This document shows positions 42,901 through 53,946 of a DNA stretch of 64,000 nt, in pieces (within the stretch, counting starts at the first letter, position 1; each line of letters starts with the position of its first letter). A program made the translations under genes and the position numbers. A model generated the notes under the pieces. The model was not told where the DNA came from. It worked only from the letters and a program-made list of their open reading frames with translations, and ran no database searches. This stretch comes from Alloascoidea africana. Its lineage: Eukaryota; Ascomycota; Alloascoideomycetes; Alloascoideales; Alloascoideaceae. The stretch lies in the NCBI GenBank assembly GCA_030581615.1, contig JAKTTT010000001.1:1-64000 (forward strand). The letters are read 5' to 3'.

Positions 42901-45899
42901 TCCCCCGATCTTCTCCATAAGTAGTGTATACGATCCTGGTCGTAAATAGATACTTGAAAGTCCAGGGTTGTTTTTATCACGCTTAAAACGATCCAACAGC
43001 AACATTTGAAAATGTCACACGTTAACTCTCCTAAACCGACGTCAGTATTTTACATAAATGTGTACTTGATAGAGTAAAAAAGGGCTGCTGGTACATGGTC
43101 AAACGAGAACAGACGAAAAAAAGAAACCATCCCAACAGCGTAAATGGCTAAACTCAATGTTAAGCTAGACTGGAAGAATGTAGAAAGCATTTTTTTTTGT
43201 TTGTTTGTATTTTTCATGTAAAGTTAGTGGAACTTTACAAAAAGTCCAGTTTAAACAATTTGATGGCATAAAAAATGTGCACCCAACTCCACAGTCATAA
43301 TGGTGCTACAAAAGGTATATAGCACCAACATTTATTACCCTTTTTGTACACGCCGACTTGTTTGAATCAATTTCTTGATGAGATTGACGGAACAACAACA
43401 ACAACAAAAAAAAAAAAAAGATGGCAGCATTTTCCTAGTTGCTCAAGCCACGTCTGATAAGTTGTCAAGCCTTTACTGCGCCATCATTTGCGTGAAGCTA
43501 TCTAAAATACTTTATGCGCATACTGATTTGTGTCGCTTGAGCAATTCATAAGCTTAGACCTAAAATTGCTTAAAGGAAATCACTGCAGAAGAAAGAAACC
43601 TCCTAAGCAAGGTTTATTGGCATGTGTCAATCTATAACAGGTTCTTTAGACGATAACAGAATCTACACGTTCATCTCACGATTCAGATTTTAAGCTGTGT
43701 TTTTTCTTTACTAAGAATTGATGAGCTTAGAGATAGAACATTTCTTCTATTAACAGCCCGCCTTTATCCATTCTCCTGCAAAAGCCGAATCAATCGAGGC
43801 AAAGAGAGGGCCCGAATGTGTGTGTTATTTTTACGAGTGAAAAGGCACAAAAAATTGTTTGGCAAATGGCTATATTGAGTCTGTAATACCGTGTTTTTTC
43901 CAGATCAAGATTCCTTCTAAGGAGATTAAGATCACCTTTTGACCTCAACGTCTTGACTATTTGTTGCACTTATACCGATTTTCTAACCCTTGCTTCTGGG
44001 GCATCCTAAGAAAAAGCACTATTTACTCATAAATGAAGGTGATTAGCATGAGACTGGTCCTTCTCCATCACCCACCATAACCGGCTGATTCAGGCTCTTT
44101 CTTTATTAATGTCATTGATTGCCATTTCATAACTCTCTCAATGCTAATTAGAATTGGCATTTCATAAGTGGGTCATCTCTCGGATCAGACGATTACGAGA
44201 TTTTACTGCTGCTGTGGTTATATGGTAAAAAACCCTAAACAAATTTAGAATACTGAGAGGCGACCCCATTTTTCTATTGTGACAGGATCACTTCTCTGTC
44301 ATCTTGTAGAAGTAAGCATATATCCTTCAATTTTATTTGATTGATTAGGAAAAGAAAAAAAAAAAAAAGAGACAGGCTAATCTTATTAATTTTTGATAAT
44401 AGTGGGCCAGGAGGTACTGTATATGCCAGGTGCTTAAAACGAGCAGTTCCACCTCTGTATCATCTCCATATGCCAATGTCTTCAGCTGACTTTGACATTG
44501 GGGACATGAATGTATTTTCACAAACCCAACTCAAAAGTGTAGGTATACATACATTGAGCACCCGTAAGTGTCCCATTTTGGGAACCGACCAGATTGATTT
44601 TGCCTCTTCTGTAACCCCCACCCTAGATTTGCTTCATTTCTGTGATGCACAGAGTGTTGAGTACTTTCTTATTTGTAACCACAAGGGGTGGTATTTTCGG
44701 AAAAAGCCACAACCTGATTCATCTTGTGATGAAGACAAGAGGTTGGGGCTGGACTCTATACTGGAATTGGGCTTACAAAGAGATTGTAGGCCAATGAAGT
44801 AAGCAAAATGGACAGGTATTATCAGTCCCGAAACATTACTTAGCAGGAGGTCATTTTAACGCTTTGATATTGGCAGAAATTTTGTGTTTGGAAATAACAA
44901 AAAGCAACCGCACCTCTGCTGATTGATATGTATAGTGCCTTTTAGTATATTAATACCTCATGTCAAGCATATGTAATCCCATTTTTTTTTTTTTTTTTAG
45001 TTGTTGGATGTGGTGCTTCTCAAGGGGGGAACAAGAAAAATTGGTCAAAGCTTGGTAATGGGCAAGAACGTGGTCAAGATACTGGTCAAGAGCAGGCTTT
45101 TCTAGCTCAGAGCAGTATAAATCTGCACCCGCCTACTATTATAGAAAAACCGCGATGGGTTAAGGATTGATCTTAGACCACATATAAACTTGACTTGAGC
45201 GCTGGAGCTCAGTACTTTAGTCTCTCGACAGGGATGAGCTGTAGCTTATAATTCCAGTATTTGTACAAAATAATCAGCTCAGGGGAATAATAAATTTGCT
45301 AATAAATTAAATCTTACATAAATCATCTAAAAGTTTTCTTCGGGCCGTGACAACCAATTTTTGTTATCGTCGGATTGAGCGCAACCAAAAGGTGGTAGTA
45401 AGGTATGAGAGCGTGTTTGATCAACGTTTAGCGCCCAAGACGCCAACCTCATTTAAAAGGGAAACTATAGACACAAAAGATAAAAGTTTGTAAAAATTGA
45501 TAAAAGAAAAAAACAAACAAAAGAGTATGAAATATTTTTATTATTGGTTATGTGTTTGAAAATCACAGATTGGCTGGCTTGTTTTGCGAATTTGCAATTT
45601 TTTTGTATTTTTTTTTGATTTTGCGCGAAAAGCCAACTGCTCATCATCAGATTGATTTAACAATGCCATAATATATAGATGGCTATACTATGGTTTCATA
45701 GAAGAACTCATGTTTGTTTGTCTACATTTACAGAAAAGTTCCCGTCCCAAGAAACTTTGGCATGAATCTGGCTTGTATTTTGAATCTCGGGCTCAGGCTC
45801 ACCTCATTCCACATTGGATCAGGAGAGGATCACGAAGGCATGGCATACACTGAGCAGGGCATTTTTTTGAGTAGTCTTTCACAGTAGGTAAAAGAAGCG
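39971..45899. other. 5.9 kb without a recognisable gene
   Basis: This is the WD40-gene side of the very long divergent interval up to the Gal4-like gene. It contains an ATCAATCG-type tandem repeat near 40094-40127, a T9-A9 hairpin at about 40580-40600, poly(T) runs near 41912-41931 and 44982-44999, and poly(A) near 43407 and 44352-44368. Two open frames with ATG starts (42301-42645, 114 codons; 44470-44802, 110 codons) have no recognisable motif, and I do not call them as genes. Confidence 0.45.
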
Positions 45900-48398
45900 C
45901 AGGAGAGCGAAGAAAAAAAGCTTCTATTATTCAGTTGATCCGCGCAATCCTTGAGCTTGAGCGTCATCCTCCAAGATACAAGGTCAAACAGAAATCAGAG
46001 AGGAATCTCGTTATACTCTGGTCGTTTCATTTCTTATCACACATTCCTTTTTCTTGTGTTGTTTCTGAAATAATGAAAGGATGTCCCAGTACCAATTTAT
46101 ATATGAGCGTGTCTCTTGAAATGGGTAGATACCTCGTTTTTGCATTGGGGAAATTTGCGACAATGTGACATTGGGGCATTTCGATTTCATGTTTTGCGGT
46201 TTTGCAGGTTTTCAAACCGTGCGTTCCTTTTTCTTGTGTGTCCAGATGAGATGATGAAAAAGCAAAAAAGAAAAAAAAAACGGCACTATGGGGATAAATT
46301 CAAGAGGAACCGCCCGTATGTACATGGACGTTTCTACCAGAACGTACCACGAACAGGTCGCAAAGCTTTAGGCCCGCACACCGGTTCTCTCTGATTGAGG
46401 TCAGAGAAGATCCATTATCAATGGCATTTAGAGTAGTAGTAGTAGTAGGACAATGTGAAGCGGCATGGTAGTTGACCAGATCAGATCAGATCAGATCAGA
46501 TCAGATATCTGAGCACATGCGAAAGAGATATAATAATACGCCATATACATAATTGTAGGATTCTACGATCATCATGAAAAGGGGAGGAAGGGAGGGAGGG
46601 AGGGCAAAAAGTGCAAGTTTCAATAGCACAGAAATAAAAAAGAGGAGGGAATGAAGGCTGAATCGTGATCACTAAACCGATCATTCCAGAAAGATGTCCT
46701 GATTTCTGGAACCCAACAGCTTATTGTCCATCCGCATACTTGGATACAGACAGAGAGATTGGAAGAAAGTGAGGGAAGATTGTCGATCAAGGAGGAGGTG
46801 GAATATGTTTCTGTGAAATTCCGCGGCGAGCACCAACTTGTTAGTGGAGCGGTTTACGGCTACGGCCAGTAAGGTAGAAGTGGACGTGGTCGTTGCGAGG
46901 CCAAACAGAAAGAAAACAGGAAAACCGTTTAATAGTACAGAGACGAATAGCCGCCTTAGTTCCAAGATGTGGGGATTGGGGGAGCCAGGGCAGAGGCCAG
47001 GGCAGAGGCCAGGGGGAGAAGACGAGGGATCTGGAAACGAGAAAAGCCATGATTATGAGACATGTTGATCTTGGAGATGAACAGACATGCCATCAGAGAC
47101 CGCTGCTGGAAGAGAAGGAGGTCGAGCAGTGTTCGAGTTGCAAGAAAGCGGGAAGCGGGAAACGGGAACGGGAAACGGGCAATGGAAGCTTCACGTCTAC
47201 AGACTACGCCGTGAAGGGCCGGGAGAGGACCCAAGAGCTCGATGGTTGGTGGCATGCCAGCGAGCAAGAAGGCGTCAAAGCCAAAGGCAAAGCCAAAGGC
47301 AAAGCCAAAGGCAAAGGCCGATGCTGCTTCATCTTCAAGTTCCAACCTGGAATAAACCCTCCGGGAATTTTAGTCTTGCGTATCTGGCGATGGCACGAGA
47401 TTCCGAGCCGTTGGGACTCCCGCCTGGGCGGTTTTCGCGGGCAGCAGGGGCGGGCTGAGACACGGGACCTTAGGAGAATCTACATCCAGAGGATCCAGCG
47501 GGATCCAGCGGGATCCTGAGGGATCCAGAGGGACCCTGAGGGACTCGTGAAGACTCGTGAAGACGAGCAGAAAACCGCGGTGGACGGGAAAAGTGCGCGC
47601 AACTGGCAGGCTCGCGCACTTTTGCGCGACGCTGCGGGCTCTGGCGCAGCTTTGGGCGGCGTATTAATAATACGTGATATAATACGGGAGTACGTTTTTG
47701 CGCCAATCACGACAGGTGGACGCAATGGTCTGTGGCGATATATACTGGAGGGCTCCTTCCTTCTCTCCTTCTCTTCTTCTTCTTCTTCTTCTTCTTCTTC
47801 CCCTTCTGCTCTTGTCTGCTCTTGTCCGCTCCAGCTCTCCTCCCGCTAGGTCGCTCGCCACGTCCCGCTAGCCCCAGCTCCACAAGGTATCTGCCTGTTC
47901 TCTGCCCGCTTCGCTGCTCAAACCTACTGCTGAGTAGCTTTAGCCTCCAAACCCGGTTGAATCTTAACTGTAACTCTAACCTACCGCTGCTTCCCAGAAC
48001 TCAATCATCATCTCCCTCAAAACCTCATCTACCACACTTTCTTCTCCTACTCCCTCCTCTCTCTCTCTCTCCACATCTCACATCCCTCGACCCGGAACGT
48101 CCGCATCTTCCAGCCACAGTCCCACCTTCCCTGTCATAGGGCACTGGCTCTGGTACTCGCCCTTGTCCCGTCCTCGTCATCGTCTACATCCTCGTCCTGA
48201 CCTCCAAAACCCATCGGTCCGTGATCTAATACCGCCTCAATCTGTCTTCAAATACCCCATTAATTGCTCCTGCGTTACTGCTCAGGCAGAATCTCCAACT
48301 TACATTCCTCTCTGCAAGAGCTCAACCCCAACCTCATTCCCACAATTTCCTCCAAAATCAAAATCAACCTGCTTTGGCTACCCATACCGTCCAACGCC
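45900..48398. promoter_or_regulatory. Upstream region and leader of the Gal4-like gene
   Basis: This part is unusually GC-rich and full of short tandem repeats: GTA/TAG units near 46433-46449; GATCA x5 at about 46478-46505; GGGA units near 46582-46602; an 11-bp GGCCAGGGCAG-type unit x3 at about 46983-47018; AAAGCCAAAGGC x3 at 47279-47318; and GGGATCCAG-type units at 47489-47530. A TATA-like TATATA at 47739-47744 is followed by a strongly CT-rich tract and about 650 bp to the ATG, so the 5' leader may be long or contain an intron. Positions 47713-47831 are duplicated at 888-992. Confidence 0.55.
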
Positions 48399-51206
48399 AT
48401 GACTTCTAAAGCCCATAAACGCTCCGTAGAAGACGAAGAATCGTCATCTCCTCCACCAACAAACAACAAAAAACTGAAAGGAGAGCCAGAACAGGCGGTA
48501 TGTTCTCCATCCAATCCATTTCAACCTGCCTTCATGCCCTCTCAATAAAATACAACACAATTAACCCCTACTCCTTCACCAATCAATCTATCAATCAATC
48601 AATCACCTCTCAAAAATGCTCAAACTTGTACCTACTAACAAATGACATGTCCATATAGTGCGATTTCTGCCGGAAACGTAAACTTAGGGTTAGTATCCAC
48701 CACCCAATACACCTCAACTCTTGCATTACTAACCACCATTCATTCATTAATTCATTCATTCCTCGACCACAGTGTTCCAAAGAACGCCCCAAATGCCAAA
48801 AATGCCGTGAAATCAACAGACCATGCAATTACTCTCCTCGAGTCGTCAGATCCCCTTTAACCAGAGCGTAAGTTCCCTCTCAGCAACACATTTAAAACAC
48901 GTCATTTAGATTTGAACCTTGCCTAACCTTATCATTGTGCCAGTCATCTCACAAACGTTGAAGGCCGACTCCGAACCTTGGAGGAGATTGTACGGCACAT
49001 GGCCCCTGGTAAATCTATCGAAGAAATAATTGGTGAATACGCCCATGACTCACCACCGCCTCCTCCTCCTCCTCCTCTTCCTCCAGCACCTCCACAGTTA
49101 CAATTGCAATCTTCTGGCTCAAGCACCACAGACTCTTTGAGTTCTTTGACCTCCTCGTCAAAGTCCTCTTCCTTCAGTACAGCAACAACAAACTCTATGC
49201 CCACCGTACATTACACAGAAACGATATCGTCTACAACTTCTTCCTCAACAACTGGCCCTTCTTTATCAACCCAGCCACATGAAAAGGGAAAAGAAAAAGA
49301 AAATTCTCGAGTAACAATAGCTGATCCTCTACCAGACAGTACTTTAGGCCAAGATGAGGGTTTCGATTGGAATGAAATTGTCACAAATGCCGATGGAATG
49401 GCCGCAACAACAAATTCCGCAGGGAACAATGGTTACTTTGGCTCGGCCTCAAGTGCCGGTCTACTAAGCGCTCTACAAGTTTGTGTCTGTGACGACAATG
49501 TTAACATGACAGATGATCATGAAAACCTGCCCGGTCTTCGGAATTCTCCGGCGTCCGTAATTTCAAGCAAAATAATCGACCAGTGCATAGAGAGTTACTT
49601 TGAGCATTACCATACCTCCTACCCATTCATTCATCAGGAAACATTTAGACAGCAGCACAAGGGACTCATACCCAGGGAAAGCTCATGGCAGCTTCTCTTC
49701 TATACTGTACTTGCAATTGGCGCCTGGTGCATTGGTAATGCCAACCATTCGATATTTTATGATGAAGCAAGAAAGTATTTGACCTCTTCCACTTTTGAAT
49801 CCGGAAACCTTGCTCTTTTACAGGCATTGACATTGTTGAGCAATTATGTACAAAAGACAAATCGTCCAAACACAGGTTGGAACTTTCTTGGCCTGGCAGT
49901 AAGACTTGCATTTACATTGGGAATACACAAAGAATTTCGTAATTGGGCCGTGAACCCTTTGAGATTAGAAATGAGACGAAGAATCTGGTGGGGTCTTTAC
50001 ATGTTTGATGCTGGAGCTGCAATCACTTTTGGACGACCCATCAACTTACCAGGTCCTGAAATGATAGAGACTCGTCCAGTTTCAAATATATTTGAAGAAG
50101 ATTTGACCATTTCCACAAAGTCTGCAGAAAACGTGCCGATTCAAACTGGTCCTACAATCTATTCTGGAATGATTGCTCAGGCAAAGTATACAACTATTTC
50201 CAATGGAGTCTATAATAGACTAATTTCTCAGCCACCTCCTACAGCAGAGGAGTGTCTTAAACTGGGCGCTAAAATTGATGAAGAAGAGGCAAAGTTACCT
50301 GGGTATTTTCAAGAAAATTCACAGTTTTTTTTCAATTCAAATCCACACTGGTTGTGTTTGACGCGGTACCGAATGATATGGCGATTTAAAAATATACGAC
50401 TGATCATTTTTCGTGCATTTGTTTGGCAACGTGTTCGAGCCATGCGAAATCCAGAACTTCTTGAAATGGTAACCACCCCTGAAAGTACTCAATGTCAGGC
50501 TGAATGCATGAAAAATGCACATGGTACAGTCATGGCAGTTGATGAGTTTACCAGCAATTGCAAGGTCACAATTCTTGCCGTTTGGTATGCAGTTTACTTT
50601 TTGTTTCAAGCCGTTTTAATCGAGGTTGTCTCTTTGTGCGTTGAGCCGGAAAATGCACAAGCGGCTGTATGGACAGCAGATATCATCAAGGCTAAACAAA
50701 TATTCCTCAAGTTTTCTGGAATGAATAACGTGGCAAACAGATTTATTGTTATAATCAACCGTTTGTGTGGTTCATATGTTTCCAAAAATGAGCAGCCGGC
50801 TGCAACCATTTCAACAGCATCAGCATCAGCATCAGCATCGACATCAACAACCAAGACAGTTACAACTGGAGATCAAACATTGAGCGAAAATACGGAGTAT
50901 GTTGAAGCGCCCACTCCCATGGTGAAAAGTGAAGAACCTTATAACTACAATATTTATTACCAACAGCCTATAAGACAGTTATACGAGAATCCCACAACCG
51001 TTCAGTACGCTCAATTTACGGAGGACGAAATCAACAGTCTAAACCTTGTTGGATTTGATCAAAAGTTGGATCGTAGTGAGTTTCTAAGTGACATGAAGTT
51101 TTTGATGGATGGTAACTTTAGAGAATTGCCGTTTGCCAATCTTGACTATACCCAATATGATCCAACCACAGTAGTTTCAACATGGGAGACTCCACAGTGG
51201 TCCTAG
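48399..51206 (+). CDS. GAL4: Gal4-like Zn2Cys6 transcription activator
   Basis: A nuclear DNA-binding regulator; Gal4 orthologues activate galactose genes in Saccharomyces but control other carbon pathways in other yeasts. Exons are 48399-48497, 48659-48688, 48773-48867 and 48944-51206, giving 828 residues. The zinc cluster has Cys at 34, 37, 44, 51, 54 and 61, with exactly Gal4 spacing (CDFCRKRKLRCSKERPKC...). The following [20 protein letters not shown] closely matches the Gal4 linker and dimerisation helix ([20 protein letters not shown]), which is why I call it Gal4-like rather than generic. A fungal-specific middle homology region (YFEHYHTSYPFIHQETF, LGLAVRLAFTLGIH, RRRIWWGLYMFD) spans roughly 270-550. 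The acidic C-terminus (about residues 760-828) could be the activation domain. Ser/Thr/Pro-rich and (AS)n stretches occur. Confidence 0.88.
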
Positions 51207-52010
51207 TTGCCTATTTTTGACTACCCATTCTCCTTTTCCTTTTTCCTTTTTCCTTTTTCCATTTTTTTCTTATTCCATTTTATATTACTTTACCCTATCA
51301 TGCCTTCTTTTCATTTGCTGTTTCTATGTTTGTTCTTTTTAGTATTGTCATCATTTTTATATTTGTATTTTCCTTCATGATTCTTGTCGGGTTAATCTTT
51401 TATCCCCCCCGTGGTATTCAGAGAGAGCGTGCTACTCGCGGGACTGTGAATATTTTATGATTTTTAGCTCTCTCTCTCATTTTTGCTATGCTATGTGTAT
51501 CAATTATACCATACTACTACTATTATTACTATTACTATTACTACAACTTACTATTACTTACTGTATTTACATGGAATGCTGGACTTGTCTGCCCTCTGCC
51601 CTCTGCCCTCTCTCAGGCGCCACAAAAAAAGAAAGCAGCACAGGAGAAAACGATACAGCCGCTTTTTTATATCTTTTTTACCTTACTGGATCTTGTTCAT
51701 TGTTCATTTTGCGAGTCGTGTGTATATTGGGCTTCTAATAAACATCTGCCATTTTCTTTCTCCGAAACCCGGGCTTTCGCAGCCCAATCCGAAAGCCCCA
51801 GATGTGTGCACGTGACATTCGCTCTCGGCCAATGGGGCGCGGGCCTCGGAACAACCCTCCTGGAGGACCAAAACCAGCTTCACCGTCCTCATCCTCTCAT
51901 CTCTCATCTCTCCGTACTGTCCGTGCTCCGTAGTCCCTTGGAGCAAGTGAGAGTGCGAGTGCGTGCGAGTACGAGTGCAAGTGCTAGTGCTATCCCTGAG
52001 ACCAACCACA
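51207..52010. other. Intergenic with microsatellites
   Basis: It contains CCTTTTT-type units (about 51230-51262), a TACTAT/TTACTA microsatellite (51508-51546), CCCTCTG x3 (about 51592-51612) and GTGCGAGT-like units (51945-51992) just before the next gene. No gene is seen; long open frames here are repeat artefacts. Confidence 0.5.
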
Positions 52011-53522
52011 ATGGGCGTTCGACCTCTACACTCCTTTGTAACTCTTTCTTGCAAAACCGCAAGGAACGTTCACCAATCCTTGAAAGAGCTTACCCAGGCC
52101 CTGCTACCATGTTTACAACCTCTTCCAGTGCCCGTACCCGTGCCAGTGCCCGTAAGAGTTGCTCTGTTGCGTTCTCGACACTTGCGGAATAACCGAGGCC
52201 CATGTTTCCATAAGAGATATTTCTGTTCTGGAGGTAACACCAAGGGCCGGAATCAGACCTTCCATCCAGATTCCGATACGTTCTACTCCAATTTTTTCCC
52301 CGTTGGAGGTGCCAATGGATGCTGTCCGCTTAAACAACTTGCTGTCTCGTGTTCAGCTTTTAGGACGGCTCTTACCCCTAAACTAATTGGTGGGACTCTG
52401 GCGAGGAATGCGTACGGATATTCAGTTGGGGGTTACTCGAGATTGTTTTCTACCTACGGTGTTCCATCTCAAGGCATAATTCAAAATGTGAACGTCAACT
52501 ATGCCTGTGTCTACAATTCCGGCGGCTTGAACGATGAACTCAAGATTGGCGAAAAGAAGGAGAAACGGCCCAAAATCGACGGGCGGATGAGAATGTTGCT
52601 TTCAGGGACCACTCCAGACATGGTTGTCCATACAATGGCTCTTTCAAGATCTCCAAGCGAAGGCCAGCATGGTGGAGCCTATGTGGATTTCCAATTTTCT
52701 CCCAGATTCGAAATCCCAAAGACAGCTTTCCTCGACCTTGATACTCTGGAAATGATTAACAGTGACATTGCACAGTTTGAAAGCGAGCTACGAGGTATCA
52801 AAGCAGACATTCATAGAATCTTCACCTATCTTGGGGAGCTCCCGATCTCTGTCATTGAATCTGATTCCACCACGATTCGTATTGCGTTTCCTAATTGCGA
52901 TGCAGACAGACTTCGAGCTCTTCTTATTGACATTGGTGTGACAAGGGGCACGGTCCATGAGCACGAGAATGAACACTTGGTCACCGATATGGTTAGACCC
53001 CTGATTAGCTGCACGCCTTCACTCTCACAAGAGTCATCAAGACGTCGTTCTCAGCAACAGCAACAGCAACAAACAAGTACCCGGGATCAGAAACAGCGAC
53101 AGGTAGGATTTTTGGACCTTGTCCGTGAATGTGCAAGTGTGGCCAGCGAGAACGATATTGCCTCGCTTGTGAGCGACACAACTCTTGAAAGCGAGCCCAC
53201 CCAGGATGAAGTGAAAAGCTTTGAAAGGGACAGCAGCGTCTACAGACCCCACGGGCCTGAAGAAGGTGACTATCTCGAACTAATGGGAATGGCGACAACA
53301 GAGAGGCCACCGCAGCTTTTGCTCATGGATAACGAGCTCCAGCCTAACAATCTGATGATTCCATATGCCCCGACTCGAACACAGAACCAAGCGTTTCCTT
53401 TTGTGCTGCCACAGACTCAGGCTGAAGCTCAGACACGTCTTCAGTTCCATCCTCGGCGACCAGCAGAAGCGGAATTTCGGATTCGAGACGGGAGTTCGTC
53501 CTGGTCTGACAGCTTTGTTTGA
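52011..53522 (+). CDS. Uncharacterised 503-residue protein, possible mitochondrial presequence
   Basis: The open frame extends upstream through repeats, but the first ATG is at 52011 in a good context (CACAATGG). The N-terminus (MGVRPLHSFVTLSCKTARNV) is basic and hydroxylated with no acidic residues until about 25, as in a mitochondrial presequence. A Val-Pro dipeptide run, (VP)5, lies at about residues 40-50. The most structured part is about 225-335 (YVDFQFSPRFEIPKTAFLDLD, then FPNCDADRLRALLIDIGVTRG). It vaguely recalls a group of uncharacterised filamentous-fungal proteins; I cannot name the family with certainty. A poly-Gln run (Q7) and a disordered C-terminus follow. Confidence 0.75.
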   Translation: MGVRPLHSFVTLSCKTARNVHQSLKELTQALLPCLQPLPVPVPVPVPVRVALLRSRHLRNNRGPCFHKRYFCSGGNTKGRNQTFHPDSDTFYSNFFPVGGANGCCPLKQLAVSCSAFRTALTPKLIGGTLARNAYGYSVGGYSRLFSTYGVPSQGIIQNVNVNYACVYNSGGLNDELKIGEKKEKRPKIDGRMRMLLSGTTPDMVVHTMALSRSPSEGQHGGAYVDFQFSPRFEIPKTAFLDLDTLEMINSDIAQFESELRGIKADIHRIFTYLGELPISVIESDSTTIRIAFPNCDADRLRALLIDIGVTRGTVHEHENEHLVTDMVRPLISCTPSLSQESSRRRSQQQQQQQTSTRDQKQRQVGFLDLVRECASVASENDIASLVSDTTLESEPTQDEVKSFERDSSVYRPHGPEEGDYLELMGMATTERPPQLLLMDNELQPNNLMIPYAPTRTQNQAFPFVLPQTQAEAQTRLQFHPRRPAEAEFRIRDGSSSWSDSFV

Positions 53523-53946
53523 TCTCTTCTTTTTTTGCCATCTAATCTAACTTAACGTTTCATGATAACAATCTCCACTGTTTAACGCTGTCACGAGAAA
53601 TCACATCTAGTACTAATTTTTTTTCTTTTTCACGCTTTCTTTCCCGAATTTGTTTTGTCTATTTTGCATTGTTGATGGTTACATATTTACATCTATATAT
53701 AGAGAGAAGCTTTTGACGATGAGGGCTCGTTTGTTTAGGTATTGTAATGATAAATAAATAGTAATATATGGAGGCTATACGAATGGCCGGCTTATTTGTT
53801 TTCTCGTTATCTTCTGCAATTCAGAGGCTAATGCTTTTGGTGTCAAGAAACGGAAACAGTTGAACGCCTCGCTCGACTGCTTGCCATCAAACACCTTTTT
53901 TTCCCTGCTCAAGCTCTTCTTTTCTTCCTTCTGTCTCTATATCGTC
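53523..53946. promoter_or_regulatory. Promoter region of the TBC gene
   Basis: A TATATATA stretch (about 53693-53700) lies some 250 bp before the chosen ATG. The frame is open upstream to 53860, but without an ATG before 53947. Nothing else is recognised. Confidence 0.45.

Noticed and set aside
44341-44802. 153-codon open frame (110 codons from its first ATG at 44470)
   Set aside because: No recognisable domain, starts in a poly(A) region, isolated in an AT-rich interval; could be an orphan but not supportable.
46893-47519. 208-codon plus-strand frame in the GC-rich repeat field
   Set aside because: Its composition is dictated by the GGCCAGGGCAG and AAAGCCAAAGGC tandem repeats, other frames are also open, and no domain is visible.
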